Origin: Flavobacterium shii
GTDB taxonomy: Bacteria; Bacteroidota; Bacteroidia; Flavobacteriales; Flavobacteriaceae
Assembly (NCBI RefSeq): GCF_025847235.1
Contig: NZ_JAOZEW010000008.1
Location: 1-64,000 of the forward strand
Reading direction: 5' to 3'
DNA: 64,000 bases
In this document: piece after piece, positions 54,418 through 64,000 of the stretch
How the letters are laid out: the number at the start of each line of letters is the position of its first letter
Numbering within the stretch: position 1 is the first letter of the stretch
Position numbers and translations under genes: made by a program
The notes under the pieces: generated by a model
The model's input: only the letters and a program-made list of their open reading frames with translations
Database searches by the model: none
What the model was told of the DNA's origin: nothing

Positions 54418-57400
54418 TTAAAATGTATTAATTTCAGAATTCTGACTAACCTCAATTCTTTTTAATAAATCTTGTATAAGACTGTCAAGACAAATTAAAT
54501 CGCGGTTTTTTTCATAAATATCTTTTGGACACATTAAACTGAAATAAACACCATCCTTGTATATTTCGCACTCAAGATTGATTCCATAAAAAACCAGTAA
54601 ATCATCCTGATAAGCATTAAGTTTTTGATTAGATGCGTTCTTCGAACTTACAGAACCTTCCTTTAAATATAAATTAAGATAACCATTCATATTTTCATCA
54701 ATATCATATCCTGTAGCTTCTAATGTATCTTTCCTAATTGTTTCATAAGGGACACTTTGATAAGTTCTATTTCTAAGATAACTGATATAAATTTCCAGAA
54801 TAGATTCTAAATCCATATTAATATCTCCTTGTTTATATGAAAGAGGCAGAGCATTATCCGTTACGCCCAATATGTTATTGATATCCATACCTTCAACTTC
54901 TTGTTCTCTTCCATTTACCATAAAACTATAGAGCCCTCTTTTATCCAAGTTGAGGGTATTCAAAATCATTTCATAAAACCCAATGAAAAAAGCACTTACG
55001 GGGATATTATTCTCTTTCGCCATTTCTTTGATATTTATAAACCTTTCATCCGAAATAACTGTCTCCTGTATTACATTCACAGTTTCTGTACCTGGGTTAA
55101 TTTCATTATCATACAAAGGCGTTTCTTTTAATGTGTCTGTCCAGTACTTTCTTTCTTTTAATCCTTGCTCAGACAATAAGAATTCTGCTTTCTTTACTAT
55201 AAAATCAAATGGATGACAATAACTATTTTGTATTTTTCCTCCCTGAAAATAATTACAAAGCTCTTCGTAAATTCTGTTTACCGAATAGTAGTCTAATAGG
55301 GAATGATGTATCTTTATAGTGATCGTTGCAGTACTGCCAGAAGGGTCTTCTTGTAAAGCCAAACATCTAATAAGAGGTCCATTTACTAAATCATATGGTT
55401 TTTTTAAGAATTCATCTGTTATTTTTAAGACTTGTTCCTCATTCATAAGAGAAACATCTGTAATTAATATCTGTAATTCTACATCTGTAGGCTGTATATA
55501 TTTCTGAAAAACTTTATCATCAATTGTTTCATATTTCAAGTTTAAAGCAGGGAAACCTGAAAGGAAAACTCTAAAATCTTGTTCGAAAGTATTTTTGTTA
55601 AAATTATTCATCTTATCCCTCATCGTCACACAAGAATATTCATATTTATAGAATCTTTTCTGATTAGGAGATAGCTCCATTAAATCACCATAAGACCATT
55701 CTACACCAGTCTTTATATATGGCAGTTCATTGAAGTCTGTAATTTCTTTTACTGACTTTAAAGCTAGCATTTCAATAAGGTTTTTCAACTGATTTTCATA
55801 TGCTCGTGTTAGTTTCTCTATTGTTTCTTCTGAATATCTTTCTCCAGAATACCCTATAGACATACTCAAACCTCCAGCAACCATCATCCCTGAAACATCC
55901 AGTAAAATGGTACTTTGCATATTGGTAATATCTACTGAAGATCCTATGTTTTCTGAAGCAAACTCAAACATAACTTCATCTTGAGATCCTCCGGCATTAG
56001 ATCCAAAATCTCCCAGATAATTAAATTGAATACTTGGAACTAAAGACGACTCAAAAGGGGCATCCAGATAATTTAAAATACCATAACCGATACCTTTATT
56101 TGGAATTTTACGCAAAGAATCCTTAACAGATATTAATGCCTTATCTCCTGAAACATCCAGAATAAAAGGATAAACACTGGTAAACCAACCAACAGTACGA
56201 CCAATATCAACCCCGTCGATGATTTCCTCTCGACCGTGACCTTCCATCTTAACGGCGCTTTTGCTAACCCCGAAAACTTCTTCAATAGCCAAGCCTAAGC
56301 CTGTTAAAAGCAAATCATTAATCTCGGTTTTATAAACATGATGAACCTGTGTCTGTAATTTTTCGGTCTGTAAATTATCAAGCACAAAACCATTTCTTTT
56401 ATCAATATTAGAAAACTTTACAGCATTTATGTAATCTGAAGGTAGCTGCGAAATGCCTGCCTTAGAAATGCCATCCCAATATGGTCTTTCCTGCTGCATT
56501 TCATATCCTTTGGCGAAGTTCTGTTGTAACGAAGCCCAACGCTGGAAAGAATCTGTTTTTAACGGAAGATTTGCTGAATTTCCTGATTGGTACGCAAGGT
56601 ATAATGTAGACAAATCTTCTAACAAAATACGCCATGAAATACCATCAATAACCAAATGATGAATGATAAGTGCTACGCGATCACCATCTGAAAGCCTAAA
56701 ATGACCTATATTAAATAAAATGCCAGAACTAATATCAAAATTGCTTTGCAATTCGTCGCCGATATCATTGAGCGATAACAATTCATCTGATTCTGATCTT
56801 AAATCATAAAAATCAATTTTATAATGAAGCTCGTTAGAATTTTCATTATACTGAACCCAGCCCTCTGATTCTTCTTTATAAACCATACGCAAGGCATCAT
56901 GATGCGATACAAGCATGCTTATACAAGCTGCTAAAACTCTTGTATCAAGTTCTTCTTTACTTTTTAATAATACAGACTGATTATAATGATTCTTATTCGG
57001 TAAAGTCTCATTATCAAAAAAGTAATGCTGAATTGGTGTTAATACCGATGCTCCTGTAACCTCGGATTGATCTACAACTGTAGTGCTAACTTCTATTAAA
57101 AGTGCCAAATCTTCTAATACCGGATTTCGTAATATTTGATCCACTTTTATCAGAAATCCTCGTTGCTTCAATCGCGAAACTATTAATATAGATTTAATCG
57201 AATCACCACCCAAATTATAGAAACTGTCTTTTATACCAATCTCCTCATATTTTAAAACTTCTGACCATACTCCAGCAAGAACTTTCTCCTCTGCAGTACA
57301 CGGTGCTATATATTCGGTCTTAATCAAATCTTCTGCTCTAACTTCAGGAAGTGATTTTCTGTCTGCTTTTCCATTTGATGTCAACGGAATCGAATCGATT

Positions 57401-60400
57401 TGAATATAGTAACTAGGCAACATATAATCAGGTAGTTTTTTTAATAAAGATTCCTGAATTTCTTTCTTGCCTGTTTTCTTATCCGAAACATAATAAGCTA
57501 CAATATATTTATCACTATCCTTTTCATTTATAACTACAACAGATTGGCTTATTCCTTCAATATTAGCAATATTTCTTTCGATTTCGCCCAACTCTATTCT
57601 ATGCCCTCTTATTTTTACCTGATCATCATTTCTTCCCAAATAAATTACATCTCCATTAGGCAGCCATTTTGCTAAATCTCCAGTGTTGTACATTTTTGTA
57701 CCTTGAACAAATGGGTTTTCAATGAATTTTTCGGCTGTTAATTCAGGCTTGTTTAGATAACCTCTTGATAAACCATCTCCCGCTACATATAATGTGCCCG
57801 AAACCCCAACCGGAACAGGCTGAAGATGGTCATCTAAAATATATGCTGTACTGTTTTCGATAGGTTTACCTATAGGAATAGAAGTAGTATCGCTGTAACT
57901 GATTTTGTGTGTTAATGAAAATGTTGTGTTTTCTGTAGGTCCATATCCATTAGTTATTTTTATGCTTTTATATACATCAAAAAGTTTTTTTGTATGTGCA
58001 GGAGAAACAACATCACCACCAGCAATAAGATGTTCAATAGTTTCAAAAACGCTAATATCGCTATCGGCTATCTGGCTAAACCATGTGGCTGTCATCCAGA
58101 GACAATTAACCTTATTCTTGTTAATGATACTTTTTAAGGTAGCAATTTCTAAAAGACTCTCCTGCTTTGCAATTATTAATTTTGAACCGTTTAATAATGT
58201 ACCAAAATATTCTATTATGGTAGCATCAAAAGAAATCGCTCCAGTACTTAAAAGTATCTTACTCTCATTTAAGAGAAAATAAGATCCGGGTTTTACCAGT
58301 CTTACGACACTTTTGTGTTCCACCATAACTCCTTTAGGATTACCTGTTGTTCCAGAAGTATAAATTACATAAGCTAAATCTTTTGGAGAATTCACTAAAG
58401 GAAGATTTCCTTTCTTATTTTCTACTTTAGATGACTTAAAAAGATTCCATTGGCTATCGTCAATAATTATTTTGCAACGTGTGTCCTCTTCAATGTATTT
58501 TATTCTGTCCTGCGGATAATTGGCATCGATAGGAACATATGCACCTCCTGATTTTAGAATTCCTAAGATAGAAATGATTAATTTCTCACTTCTTCCTAAT
58601 TTGATTCCAACAAAATCATCGGGCTGAATCTGATAATTATCTCTTAAATAATGACCAAGCTCATTCGCCTCTTCGTTAAGCTCTTTATAGGTAATTTCTC
58701 TATCTTCAAAAACAACGGCAATATGTTCAGGTGTTTCTTCTACCTGTTTTTCAAATAACGCAACTACTGTTTTATCTCCAGGATATGCAACAGCAGTATT
58801 ATTAAAATCGATTAAAAGAAGTTGCTTTTCTCTGGTGCTTAAATAATCAACTTGCTGAATCTTTGTCTCAGGCTCATCTATCATCCTGCTAACCAATTGC
58901 TCAAAATGAACTGCTATTTGTTCTACAAACGATAAGTCGTAAATATCGGTGTTGTAATTAATACTCAATCTTAAACTATCTTGTTCAATGAACGTAAAAG
59001 TCATATCAAACTGAGCCACTTTAGTACTGGTCTCATACTCATAAACTTCTAATCCCGATAATTTATCATTTTCAAAACTATTGAGAGTTGACTGACTTTG
59101 CAGTACAACCATAATATCAAACATAGCCGATCTACTGCTGTCACGCTTCAATTCCAGTTTTTCTACAAGTTCATCAAACGGATAACTTTGATGCTCGTAA
59201 GCATCCAATATAACTTGTTTCTCATGACGTAATAAATCGAGAAAATTAAAATCCTTATCGATTTGCGTGCGCAAAGCCAAAGTATTTAGATAAAGCCCTA
59301 TCTGGTTTTCTAGGTCTGGATGCTCTCTGCCCGCAATTGGTGAACCTATAATAATATCCTGCTGACCTGTATATCTACTTAACAGCGTATTGATACCTGT
59401 CATTAAAGTCATGAATAAAGTAAGGTCTTGTTTTTTAGAAAAATCTTTCAATTTTTCTAAAAAGGTATCTGAAAATTGATAATTAACAGAATCTCCATTA
59501 TAGGTTTTAACTACAGGACGTTTATTAAACCCCGGTAATTCGATTACAGGAAGCGAACCTGAAAATTGATTTAACCAATATACTTCTGATGTTTTATAAT
59601 GCTCTTGCTGCAATTCTTCATTTAACCATCCTGCATAATCTTTATACTGGATTGATAATTCTGGTAAGTCTACCTCTTTTGCCTGAATCAATGAGTTATA
59701 AATAGTGACCATCTCCTTAACCAAAAGTTCCGATGACCACCCATCTCCTATAATATGGTGCATTGTCATGAAGAAAACATAATCCTCATCTCCAGTTTTA
59801 ATTAGCGAAACACGAATTAAAGGTGCTTTCTCTAAATTAAAGGCAATACTGTTTTCTTTAGCAAGATAGGACTCTACAGCTACTTCTTTTTCAGTACTTA
59901 AACTTAAATCGACATAGTTAAGGCTAAAATCTAAATCATCCATCGAAGTGATAAACTGACTTAATTGCCCTGCCTCATTCAATTTGAAACAAGTACGCAA
60001 AGCCTCATGTCTGTTGATTAAGAAAAGGAAAGATTCTTCAAATTTTGAAATTTCCAATTCTCCTTTAAGCTTTAAAACTACAGGCATATTATATGCCAAA
60101 GAAGTATCTTCGAACTGACTTAATACCCAAAATCTCTGTTGAGAAGCCGTTACAGCATATGAATTTTGTTTGGCTACTCTCGAGATTGGGAAATACTGCC
60201 CTTCTCTTAATTTTTTTGATAAAGATTCTATTGTAGGGTTCTCAAAAAATACCTTTACAGAAACATCTGATATTAATTCTTTTTTTATCCTATTAATTAC
60301 TTTTACAATCAATAAACTATGCCCTCCTAATTCTAGGAAATTATCTGTTATACCAATTTTATCAACTTTTAGGATTTCCTGCCAGATCATTACCAGACTC

Positions 60401-63400
60401 TCTTCTTGTTCATTTCTTGGTGCTATATATTTTTTCTTTATAATATCCTTTCCTGACACATCTGGTAATGCTTTCCTGTCAATCTTACCATTAAATGTTA
60501 GCGGAATCTTAGGCAATGATATAAAAAAGCCAGGCACCATAAATTCCGGAAGATGCTGTATTAAATACTGGCGTAAATCTGACTTATTAATTTCTGATAC
60601 TGAAACATAATAGGCTATTAGAACTTTATCTCCATTTACTTCTTTTGCATCAACTACTACTTGTTTGATGTCATTTGAAAAGTTCAGCAAACTAATCTCT
60701 ATTTCTCCTAATTCAATACGATGACCTCTTATTTTTACCTGATTGTCATTTCGTCCCATGAATTCTACTTCACCCTTTTCATTCCAACACCCTAAATCTC
60801 CAGTATTGTATACTTTTTTGTTTTGATCAAACTGACTTTTAATAAATTTTTCATCAGTCAATTCCTGATTTCTGAAATAGCCCTTTGCTAGCCCTTCTCC
60901 ACCTATATAAATCGCTCCGGGACAACCAATAGGAAGATTTTTCATAAATTGATCAAGTATATAAATCTTTGTATTATTAATAGGTTTTCCTACATTAGAA
61001 GCTTCGTTCGCTTTTGTTATTTTTTTGCAGCTAGACCAGATAGTTGTTTCTGTTGGTCCGTACATATTCCACAATTCAGCATTTGTTTCTAATAATTTTT
61101 GTGCTAATATTTCACTTAATAAGTCACCACCACATAAAATTTTTATTGATTTATTTCCTTTCCATCCTGCATTATAAAGCATTTCATAAAAACTGGGAGT
61201 TGCCTGAATTATAGTTAATTTCAAATCTTCTAATGTTTTTACAACCGCTAATGGATTGGCTAAAAGTTCTTCACTCGCAACATAAAGAGAAGCACCAATC
61301 GTTAAAGGACTAAAAAATTCAAGTATTGAAATATCAAAAGACTGTGTTGTAACTGAAAATAAATAATCATTCTCTTCAATTTTTGGTTTATGCTGAATAC
61401 TTATTATAAAATTAAATAATGATTTATGTCCAATTGCTACTCCCTTAGGATTACCCGTTGATCCTGAAGTATAAATAACATAAGCTAAGTTGTCGTATAA
61501 ATCTTTAATACTTACATTTTCTTTTGAATATTGTTCATTTACTTCTTCAAAGAATTGTAAATACGTATCATTAATTACAATTTTGCACTTGCTGTGTTTT
61601 TCAATATATTCTATCCTGTTTTCGGGATACCCTGGATCAATTGGAACATAAGCTCCTCCAGATTTTAAAACTCCTAAGATTGAAACAATGAGCATTTCAC
61701 TTCTTTGTAATTTTATTCCAATTATGTCATTTGTCTGTATTTCGTAACTTTCAATTAAATAATGCGCAAATTGATTTGCTTTTTCATTAAGCTCTCTATA
61801 AGTTAATTCTATATCATTAAAACGTACAGCAATTTTATTAGGAGTTCTATCTGTCTGTTCTTCAAATAAATCAATTACAGTTTTATCCTCTAAATGCTCA
61901 AAAAACGTATCATTAAAATCTAATAAAACTTGTTGTTTTTCTTTATCTGATAAATAATCTATTTCATTAAGATTAAGATTATCTTTTTTACTGAACTCTG
62001 ATGCTATCTTTAAAAAGTTGAATGAAAGATTTTCAATTAGCGATTTATCTAAAACTTCAGAATTATAGCCAAAATCTATTTTTAAGGCTGCTGCAGAAGG
62101 AGTTGCAATGATATTGAAATCATAATTTGTCTGTTCAAAAACAGTTACATTTTCTATATAATTACTTTGGTTACTCAGACTTTTATTTGTGTTCTCTTCT
62201 ATTTCCTGAACAAAATAATTCTCAAAAGTAAGTAAGGTCTTTATCAATTCGCTTCCTAAATCGCTTTGAGACTGCACTTCAGATAAATTGGTATAATGAT
62301 GTGATGAGCTTCCAATTGCATTTGATTGAATTTGTTTCAATAATGTTTTTGGTGTTTCTCCATTATTATACTTGACCCTTACTGGAATTGTATTGATAAA
62401 CAATCCTACCATGGTCTCTACTCCTATCAATTCAGCAGGTCTACCCGAAACCACTGTACCAAAAACAACATCTGTTGTATTATTATATCTTGAAAGTAAA
62501 TAGCCCCAAACACCTTGAACAAATACATTAAGCGTTACACCTATTTCCTGGCAATAACTTATAACGTTTTGATATAGTTCTCCTTCTATGTTAAACCTAA
62601 AATGTTTAATATCGAAGCTTGTAGAACTTTCCTTTTTTTGTTTAAAAGGAAGATCAACAACTGTTTTCAAATCATTTAAATAATTTTTCCAATAGTCTAA
62701 TGATTCTTGTTGGTCTATTTTTGAAAGCCATTTTATGTAGTCTGAATACTTTAATGGATTAGGTAAGTTTATGTTTTGATTTACAGAAATAGCATTTAAA
62801 ATACTACTAAATTCGTTAATTAGAATACTCATGCACCAGCCGTCCATCAAGATATGGTGGTAACTCCAAATAAATACATAGCGATTTTTTTCTACCTCAA
62901 CAATTTTTAATCTCATTAAAGAAGGCTGTGCTAAGTCAAATCCTTTGGCAATATCTTCCGCTTTTATTCTCTCAATATATTCTTCGACAGTTTCTCCTTC
63001 CGTTTTTTCCATTTTTTCATATGAAAAATCACTTTCTACTTCTTTGTGAACAATTTGCAGTGGTTGATCACCAAAATTATTGGTAAATGAAGTTCTTAGA
63101 ATAGAGTATCTTGAAATTAAATCCCTAAATGCCTGTTTGCTATTCTCTACAGACAATTCTTCTGTATTTACTGCATAAGCCATTTGTTCGAAATACATCG
63201 GACTAGAATAATCTGCAAGCCAGTGGTAATAAAAACCTTGCTGTAATGGAGATAATTCATAAATATCCTCTACGCTATTATCTTTATTTAATTGTTGTAA
63301 TTCTTCAATAGATAAATCTCTATAGGTTAAATCAGAAGGAGTTAATTGGGATTGTTTCTCCTTTGAAAGTTCTGTAATAAGGTTTTTCAACTGATTTTCA

Positions 63401-64000
63401 TATGCTCGTGTTAGCTTCTCTATTGTTTCTTCTGAATATCTTTCTCCAGAATACCCTATAGACATACTCAAACCTCCAGCAACCATCATCCCTGAAACAT
63501 CCAGTAAAATGGTACTTTGCATATTGGTAATATCTACTGAAGATCCTATGTTTTCTGAAGCAAACTCAAACATAACTTCATCTTGAGATCCTCCGGCATT
63601 AGATCCAAAATCTCCCAGATAATTAAATTGAATACTTGGAACTAAAGACGACTCAAAAGGGGCATCCAGATAATTTAAAATACCATAACCGATACCTTTA
63701 TTTGGAATTTTACGCAAAGAATCCTTAACAGATATTAATGCCTTATCTCCTGAAACATCCAGAATAAAAGGATAAACACTGGTAAACCAACCAACAGTAC
63801 GACCAATATCAACCCCGTCGATGATTTCCTCTCGACCGTGACCTTCCATCTTAACGGCGCTTTTGCTAACCCCGAAAACTTCTTCAATAGCCAAGCCTAA
63901 GCCTGTTAAAAGCAAATCATTAATCTCGGTTTTATAAACATGATGAACCTGTGTCTGTAATTTTTCGGTCTGTAAATTATCAAGCACAAAACCATTTCTT
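54418..64000 (-). CDS. Large NRPS, 5' part beyond the window: ...E / C-A(Gly)-T / C-A(Val-like)-T-E / terminal C-like
   Basis: The frame runs open to the window edge, so the real start is outside; the GTG at 63987 is internal. Visible order: end of an epimerisation domain (VGWFTSVYP, FNYLGDFG); C with HHILMDGW (about 62840); A1 with YTSGSTGNPKG and hand-read code DILQLGMIWK (Gly-like); T (LELGGHSL); C with HHIIGDGW; A2 with YTSGTTGNPKG and code DAIWIGGTFK (Val-like); T with GGDSI; E with HHLVIDGISW (about 56650); then a terminal condensation-like domain (about 55670-54418) whose motif is HHSLLDY, lacking the Gly of HHxxxDG. No TE. Two stretches of E-domain DNA are almost identical (see repeats). 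Confidence 0.93.
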   Translation of the reverse strand, partial: RNGFVLDNLQTEKLQTQVHHVYKTEINDLLLTGLGLAIEEVFGVSKSAVKMEGHGREEIIDGVDIGRTVGWFTSVYPFILDVSGDKALISVKDSLRKIPNKGIGYGILNYLDAPFESSLVPSIQFNYLGDFGSNAGGSQDEVMFEFASENIGSSVDITNMQSTILLDVSGMMVAGGLSMSIGYSGERYSEETIEKLTRAYENQLKNLITELSKEKQSQLTPSDLTYRDLSIEELQQLNKDNSVEDIYELSPLQQGFYYHWLADYSSPMYFEQMAYAVNTEELSVENSKQAFRDLISRYSILRTSFTNNFGDQPLQIVHKEVESDFSYEKMEKTEGETVEEYIERIKAEDIAKGFDLAQPSLMRLKIVEVEKNRYVFIWSYHHILMDGWCMSILINEFSSILNAISVNQNINLPNPLKYSDYIKWLSKIDQQESLDYWKNYLNDLKTVVDLPFKQKKESSTSFDIKHFRFNIEGELYQNVISYCQEIGVTLNVFVQGVWGYLLSRYNNTTDVVFGTVVSGRPAELIGVETMVGLFINTIPVRVKYNNGETPKTLLKQIQSNAIGSSSHHYTNLSEVQSQSDLGSELIKTLLTFENYFVQEIEENTNKSLSNQSNYIENVTVFEQTNYDFNIIATPSAAALKIDFGYNSEVLDKSLIENLSFNFLKIASEFSKKDNLNLNEIDYLSDKEKQQVLLDFNDTFFEHLEDKTVIDLFEEQTDRTPNKIAVRFNDIELTYRELNEKANQFAHYLIESYEIQTNDIIGIKLQRSEMLIVSILGVLKSGGAYVPIDPGYPENRIEYIEKHSKCKIVINDTYLQFFEEVNEQYSKENVSIKDLYDNLAYVIYTSGSTGNPKGVAIGHKSLFNFIISIQHKPKIEENDYLFSVTTQSFDISILEFFSPLTIGASLYVASEELLANPLAVVKTLEDLKLTIIQATPSFYEMLYNAGWKGNKSIKILCGGDLLSEILAQKLLETNAELWNMYGPTETTIWSSCKKITKANEASNVGKPINNTKIYILDQFMKNLPIGCPGAIYIGGEGLAKGYFRNQELTDEKFIKSQFDQNKKVYNTGDLGCWNEKGEVEFMGRNDNQVKIRGHRIELGEIEISLLNFSNDIKQVVVDAKEVNGDKVLIAYYVSVSEINKSDLRQYLIQHLPEFMVPGFFISLPKIPLTFNGKIDRKALPDVSGKDIIKKKYIAPRNEQEESLVMIWQEILKVDKIGITDNFLELGGHSLLIVKVINRIKKELISDVSVKVFFENPTIESLSKKLREGQYFPISRVAKQNSYAVTASQQRFWVLSQFEDTSLAYNMPVVLKLKGELEISKFEESFLFLINRHEALRTCFKLNEAGQLSQFITSMDDLDFSLNYVDLSLSTEKEVAVESYLAKENSIAFNLEKAPLIRVSLIKTGDEDYVFFMTMHHIIGDGWSSELLVKEMVTIYNSLIQAKEVDLPELSIQYKDYAGWLNEELQQEHYKTSEVYWLNQFSGSLPVIELPGFNKRPVVKTYNGDSVNYQFSDTFLEKLKDFSKKQDLTLFMTLMTGINTLLSRYTGQQDIIIGSPIAGREHPDLENQIGLYLNTLALRTQIDKDFNFLDLLRHEKQVILDAYEHQSYPFDELVEKLELKRDSSRSAMFDIMVVLQSQSTLNSFENDKLSGLEVYEYETSTKVAQFDMTFTFIEQDSLRLSINYNTDIYDLSFVEQIAVHFEQLVSRMIDEPETKIQQVDYLSTREKQLLLIDFNNTAVAYPGDKTVVALFEKQVEETPEHIAVVFEDREITYKELNEEANELGHYLRDNYQIQPDDFVGIKLGRSEKLIISILGILKSGGAYVPIDANYPQDRIKYIEEDTRCKIIIDDSQWNLFKSSKVENKKGNLPLVNSPKDLAYVIYTSGTTGNPKGVMVEHKSVVRLVKPGSYFLLNESKILLSTGAISFDATIIEYFGTLLNGSKLIIAKQESLLEIATLKSIINKNKVNCLWMTATWFSQIADSDISVFETIEHLIAGGDVVSPAHTKKLFDVYKSIKITNGYGPTENTTFSLTHKISYSDTTSIPIGKPIENSTAYILDDHLQPVPVGVSGTLYVAGDGLSRGYLNKPELTAEKFIENPFVQGTKMYNTGDLAKWLPNGDVIYLGRNDDQVKIRGHRIELGEIERNIANIEGISQSVVVINEKDSDKYIVAYYVSDKKTGKKEIQESLLKKLPDYMLPSYYIQIDSIPLTSNGKADRKSLPEVRAEDLIKTEYIAPCTAEEKVLAGVWSEVLKYEEIGIKDSFYNLGGDSIKSILIVSRLKQRGFLIKVDQILRNPVLEDLALLIEVSTTVVDQSEVTGASVLTPIQHYFFDNETLPNKNHYNQSVLLKSKEELDTRVLAACISMLVSHHDALRMVYKEESEGWVQYNENSNELHYKIDFYDLRSESDELLSLNDIGDELQSNFDISSGILFNIGHFRLSDGDRVALIIHHLVIDGISWRILLEDLSTLYLAYQSGNSANLPLKTDSFQRWASLQQNFAKGYEMQQERPYWDGISKAGISQLPSDYINAVKFSNIDKRNGFVLDNLQTEKLQTQVHHVYKTEINDLLLTGLGLAIEEVFGVSKSAVKMEGHGREEIIDGVDIGRTVGWFTSVYPFILDVSGDKALISVKDSLRKIPNKGIGYGILNYLDAPFESSLVPSIQFNYLGDFGSNAGGSQDEVMFEFASENIGSSVDITNMQSTILLDVSGMMVAGGLSMSIGYSGERYSEETIEKLTRAYENQLKNLIEMLALKSVKEITDFNELPYIKTGVEWSYGDLMELSPNQKRFYKYEYSCVTMRDKMNNFNKNTFEQDFRVFLSGFPALNLKYETIDDKVFQKYIQPTDVELQILITDVSLMNEEQVLKITDEFLKKPYDLVNGPLIRCLALQEDPSGSTATITIKIHHSLLDYYSVNRIYEELCNYFQGGKIQNSYCHPFDFIVKKAEFLLSEQGLKERKYWTDTLKETPLYDNEINPGTETVNVIQETVISDERFINIKEMAKENNIPVSAFFIGFYEMILNTLNLDKRGLYSFMVNGREQEVEGMDINNILGVTDNALPLSYKQGDINMDLESILEIYISYLRNRTYQSVPYETIRKDTLEATGYDIDENMNGYLNLYLKEGSVSSKNASNQKLNAYQDDLLVFYGINLECEIYKDGVYFSLMCPKDIYEKNRDLICLDSLIQDLLKRIEVSQNSEINTF
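55774..56398 (-). repeat. Near-identical epimerisation-domain repeat, copy 1
   Basis: Identical to 63376-64000 except for one base (T at 55813 against C at 63415, a silent AAA/AAG Lys change). The offset of 7602 bases keeps the frame. The left edge falls exactly at the linker after the E domain. The right end cannot be set because the partner runs off the window. Confidence 0.93.
63376..64000 (-). repeat. Near-identical epimerisation-domain repeat, copy 2 (truncated by window edge)
   Basis: Partner of 55774-56398. Sequence before it (63360-63375) is unrelated to the matching stretch before copy 1, so the identity stops sharply at the domain border. Confidence 0.93.

Noticed and set aside
63985..63987. 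GTG at 63987 as the start of the large NRPS
   Set aside because: The frame continues open to the window edge, and the identical stretch at 56383-56398 continues as coding E domain (RNGF before VLDNL), so this codon is internal.
1..64000. tRNA, rRNA, CRISPR arrays, IS elements or riboswitches
   Set aside because: I looked for clover-leaf-like segments, regular spaced repeats, transposase motifs and conserved riboswitch cores by eye and found none. Short or divergent examples could be missed.

Overview
The window looks like a chromosomal segment of a gliding Flavobacterium or close relative (Bacteroidota). The evidence is very AT-rich DNA, a gldF-gldG gliding pair, a giant secreted protease with a type IX secretion (T9SS) C-terminal sorting domain, start sites without clear Shine-Dalgarno sequences, and several TAnnTTTG -7 promoter elements. 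I saw no tRNA, rRNA, CRISPR array or intact insertion sequence. The right edge cuts through an NRPS gene.

Layout. 0.4-8.3 kb: a 2300-residue subtilisin-like T9SS substrate and a DUF4294 protein, both minus. 8.4-9.5 kb: an M42 aminopeptidase. 9.6-18.5 kb: a metal-resistance block on the plus strand, made of an OmpR-type response regulator and histidine kinase, then a TolC-like protein, an adaptor, a porin-like barrel and a CzcA/CusA-type RND pump. Three helically phased TTTTAAGGTA repeats in front of the efflux genes look like the regulator's binding site. 18.7-20.5 kb: three tandem paralogous secreted ankyrin genes, each with its own terminator; two share a duplicated 34-base upstream block. 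20.7-35.3 kb: mostly housekeeping genes (DUF1801, SRPBCC, purC, S9 peptidase, HAD phosphatase, PhoH, SAM hydrolase, monooxygenase-fold protein, gldFG, dnaN, membrane-anchored MutS-like ATPase).

35.75-37.5 kb is a small, AT-rich accessory island. It holds a frameshifted histidine-kinase remnant, then an unlisted 55-residue double-glycine leader peptide, a perfect 32-base palindrome, and a 404-residue protein with an HExxH motif. I read this as a compact RiPP locus, with the enzyme resembling the alpha-ketoglutarate HExxH peptide beta-hydroxylase group. It is the best candidate for an undescribed system. mnmE, a repeat-rich spacer and a universal stress protein follow.

41.1-64.0 kb is a minus-strand nonribosomal peptide operon. 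In transcription order it has a large NRPS (visible part E / C-A-T / C-A-T-E / terminal C-like), an outer-membrane barrel, a type II thioesterase, a 119-residue unknown, a PvdE/SyrD-type exporter, a second NRPS (C-A-T-C), a membrane-anchored alpha/beta hydrolase and an ATP-grasp enzyme. Hand-read specificity codes suggest Gly, Val-like (with epimerisation) and Gly. Neither NRPS shows a terminal thioesterase domain. At least 625 bp of the epimerisation domain is duplicated 7602 bp apart with one synonymous difference, which points to recent gene conversion or module duplication, or an assembly problem.

Many spacers carry the same vocabulary of dispersed words (CGCAGATTTAGCAGATT-like, GTGTAATTCGTGGCA-like, GCAAAG-rich) and CAGT-rich hairpins. 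These are described as repeats, not genes.
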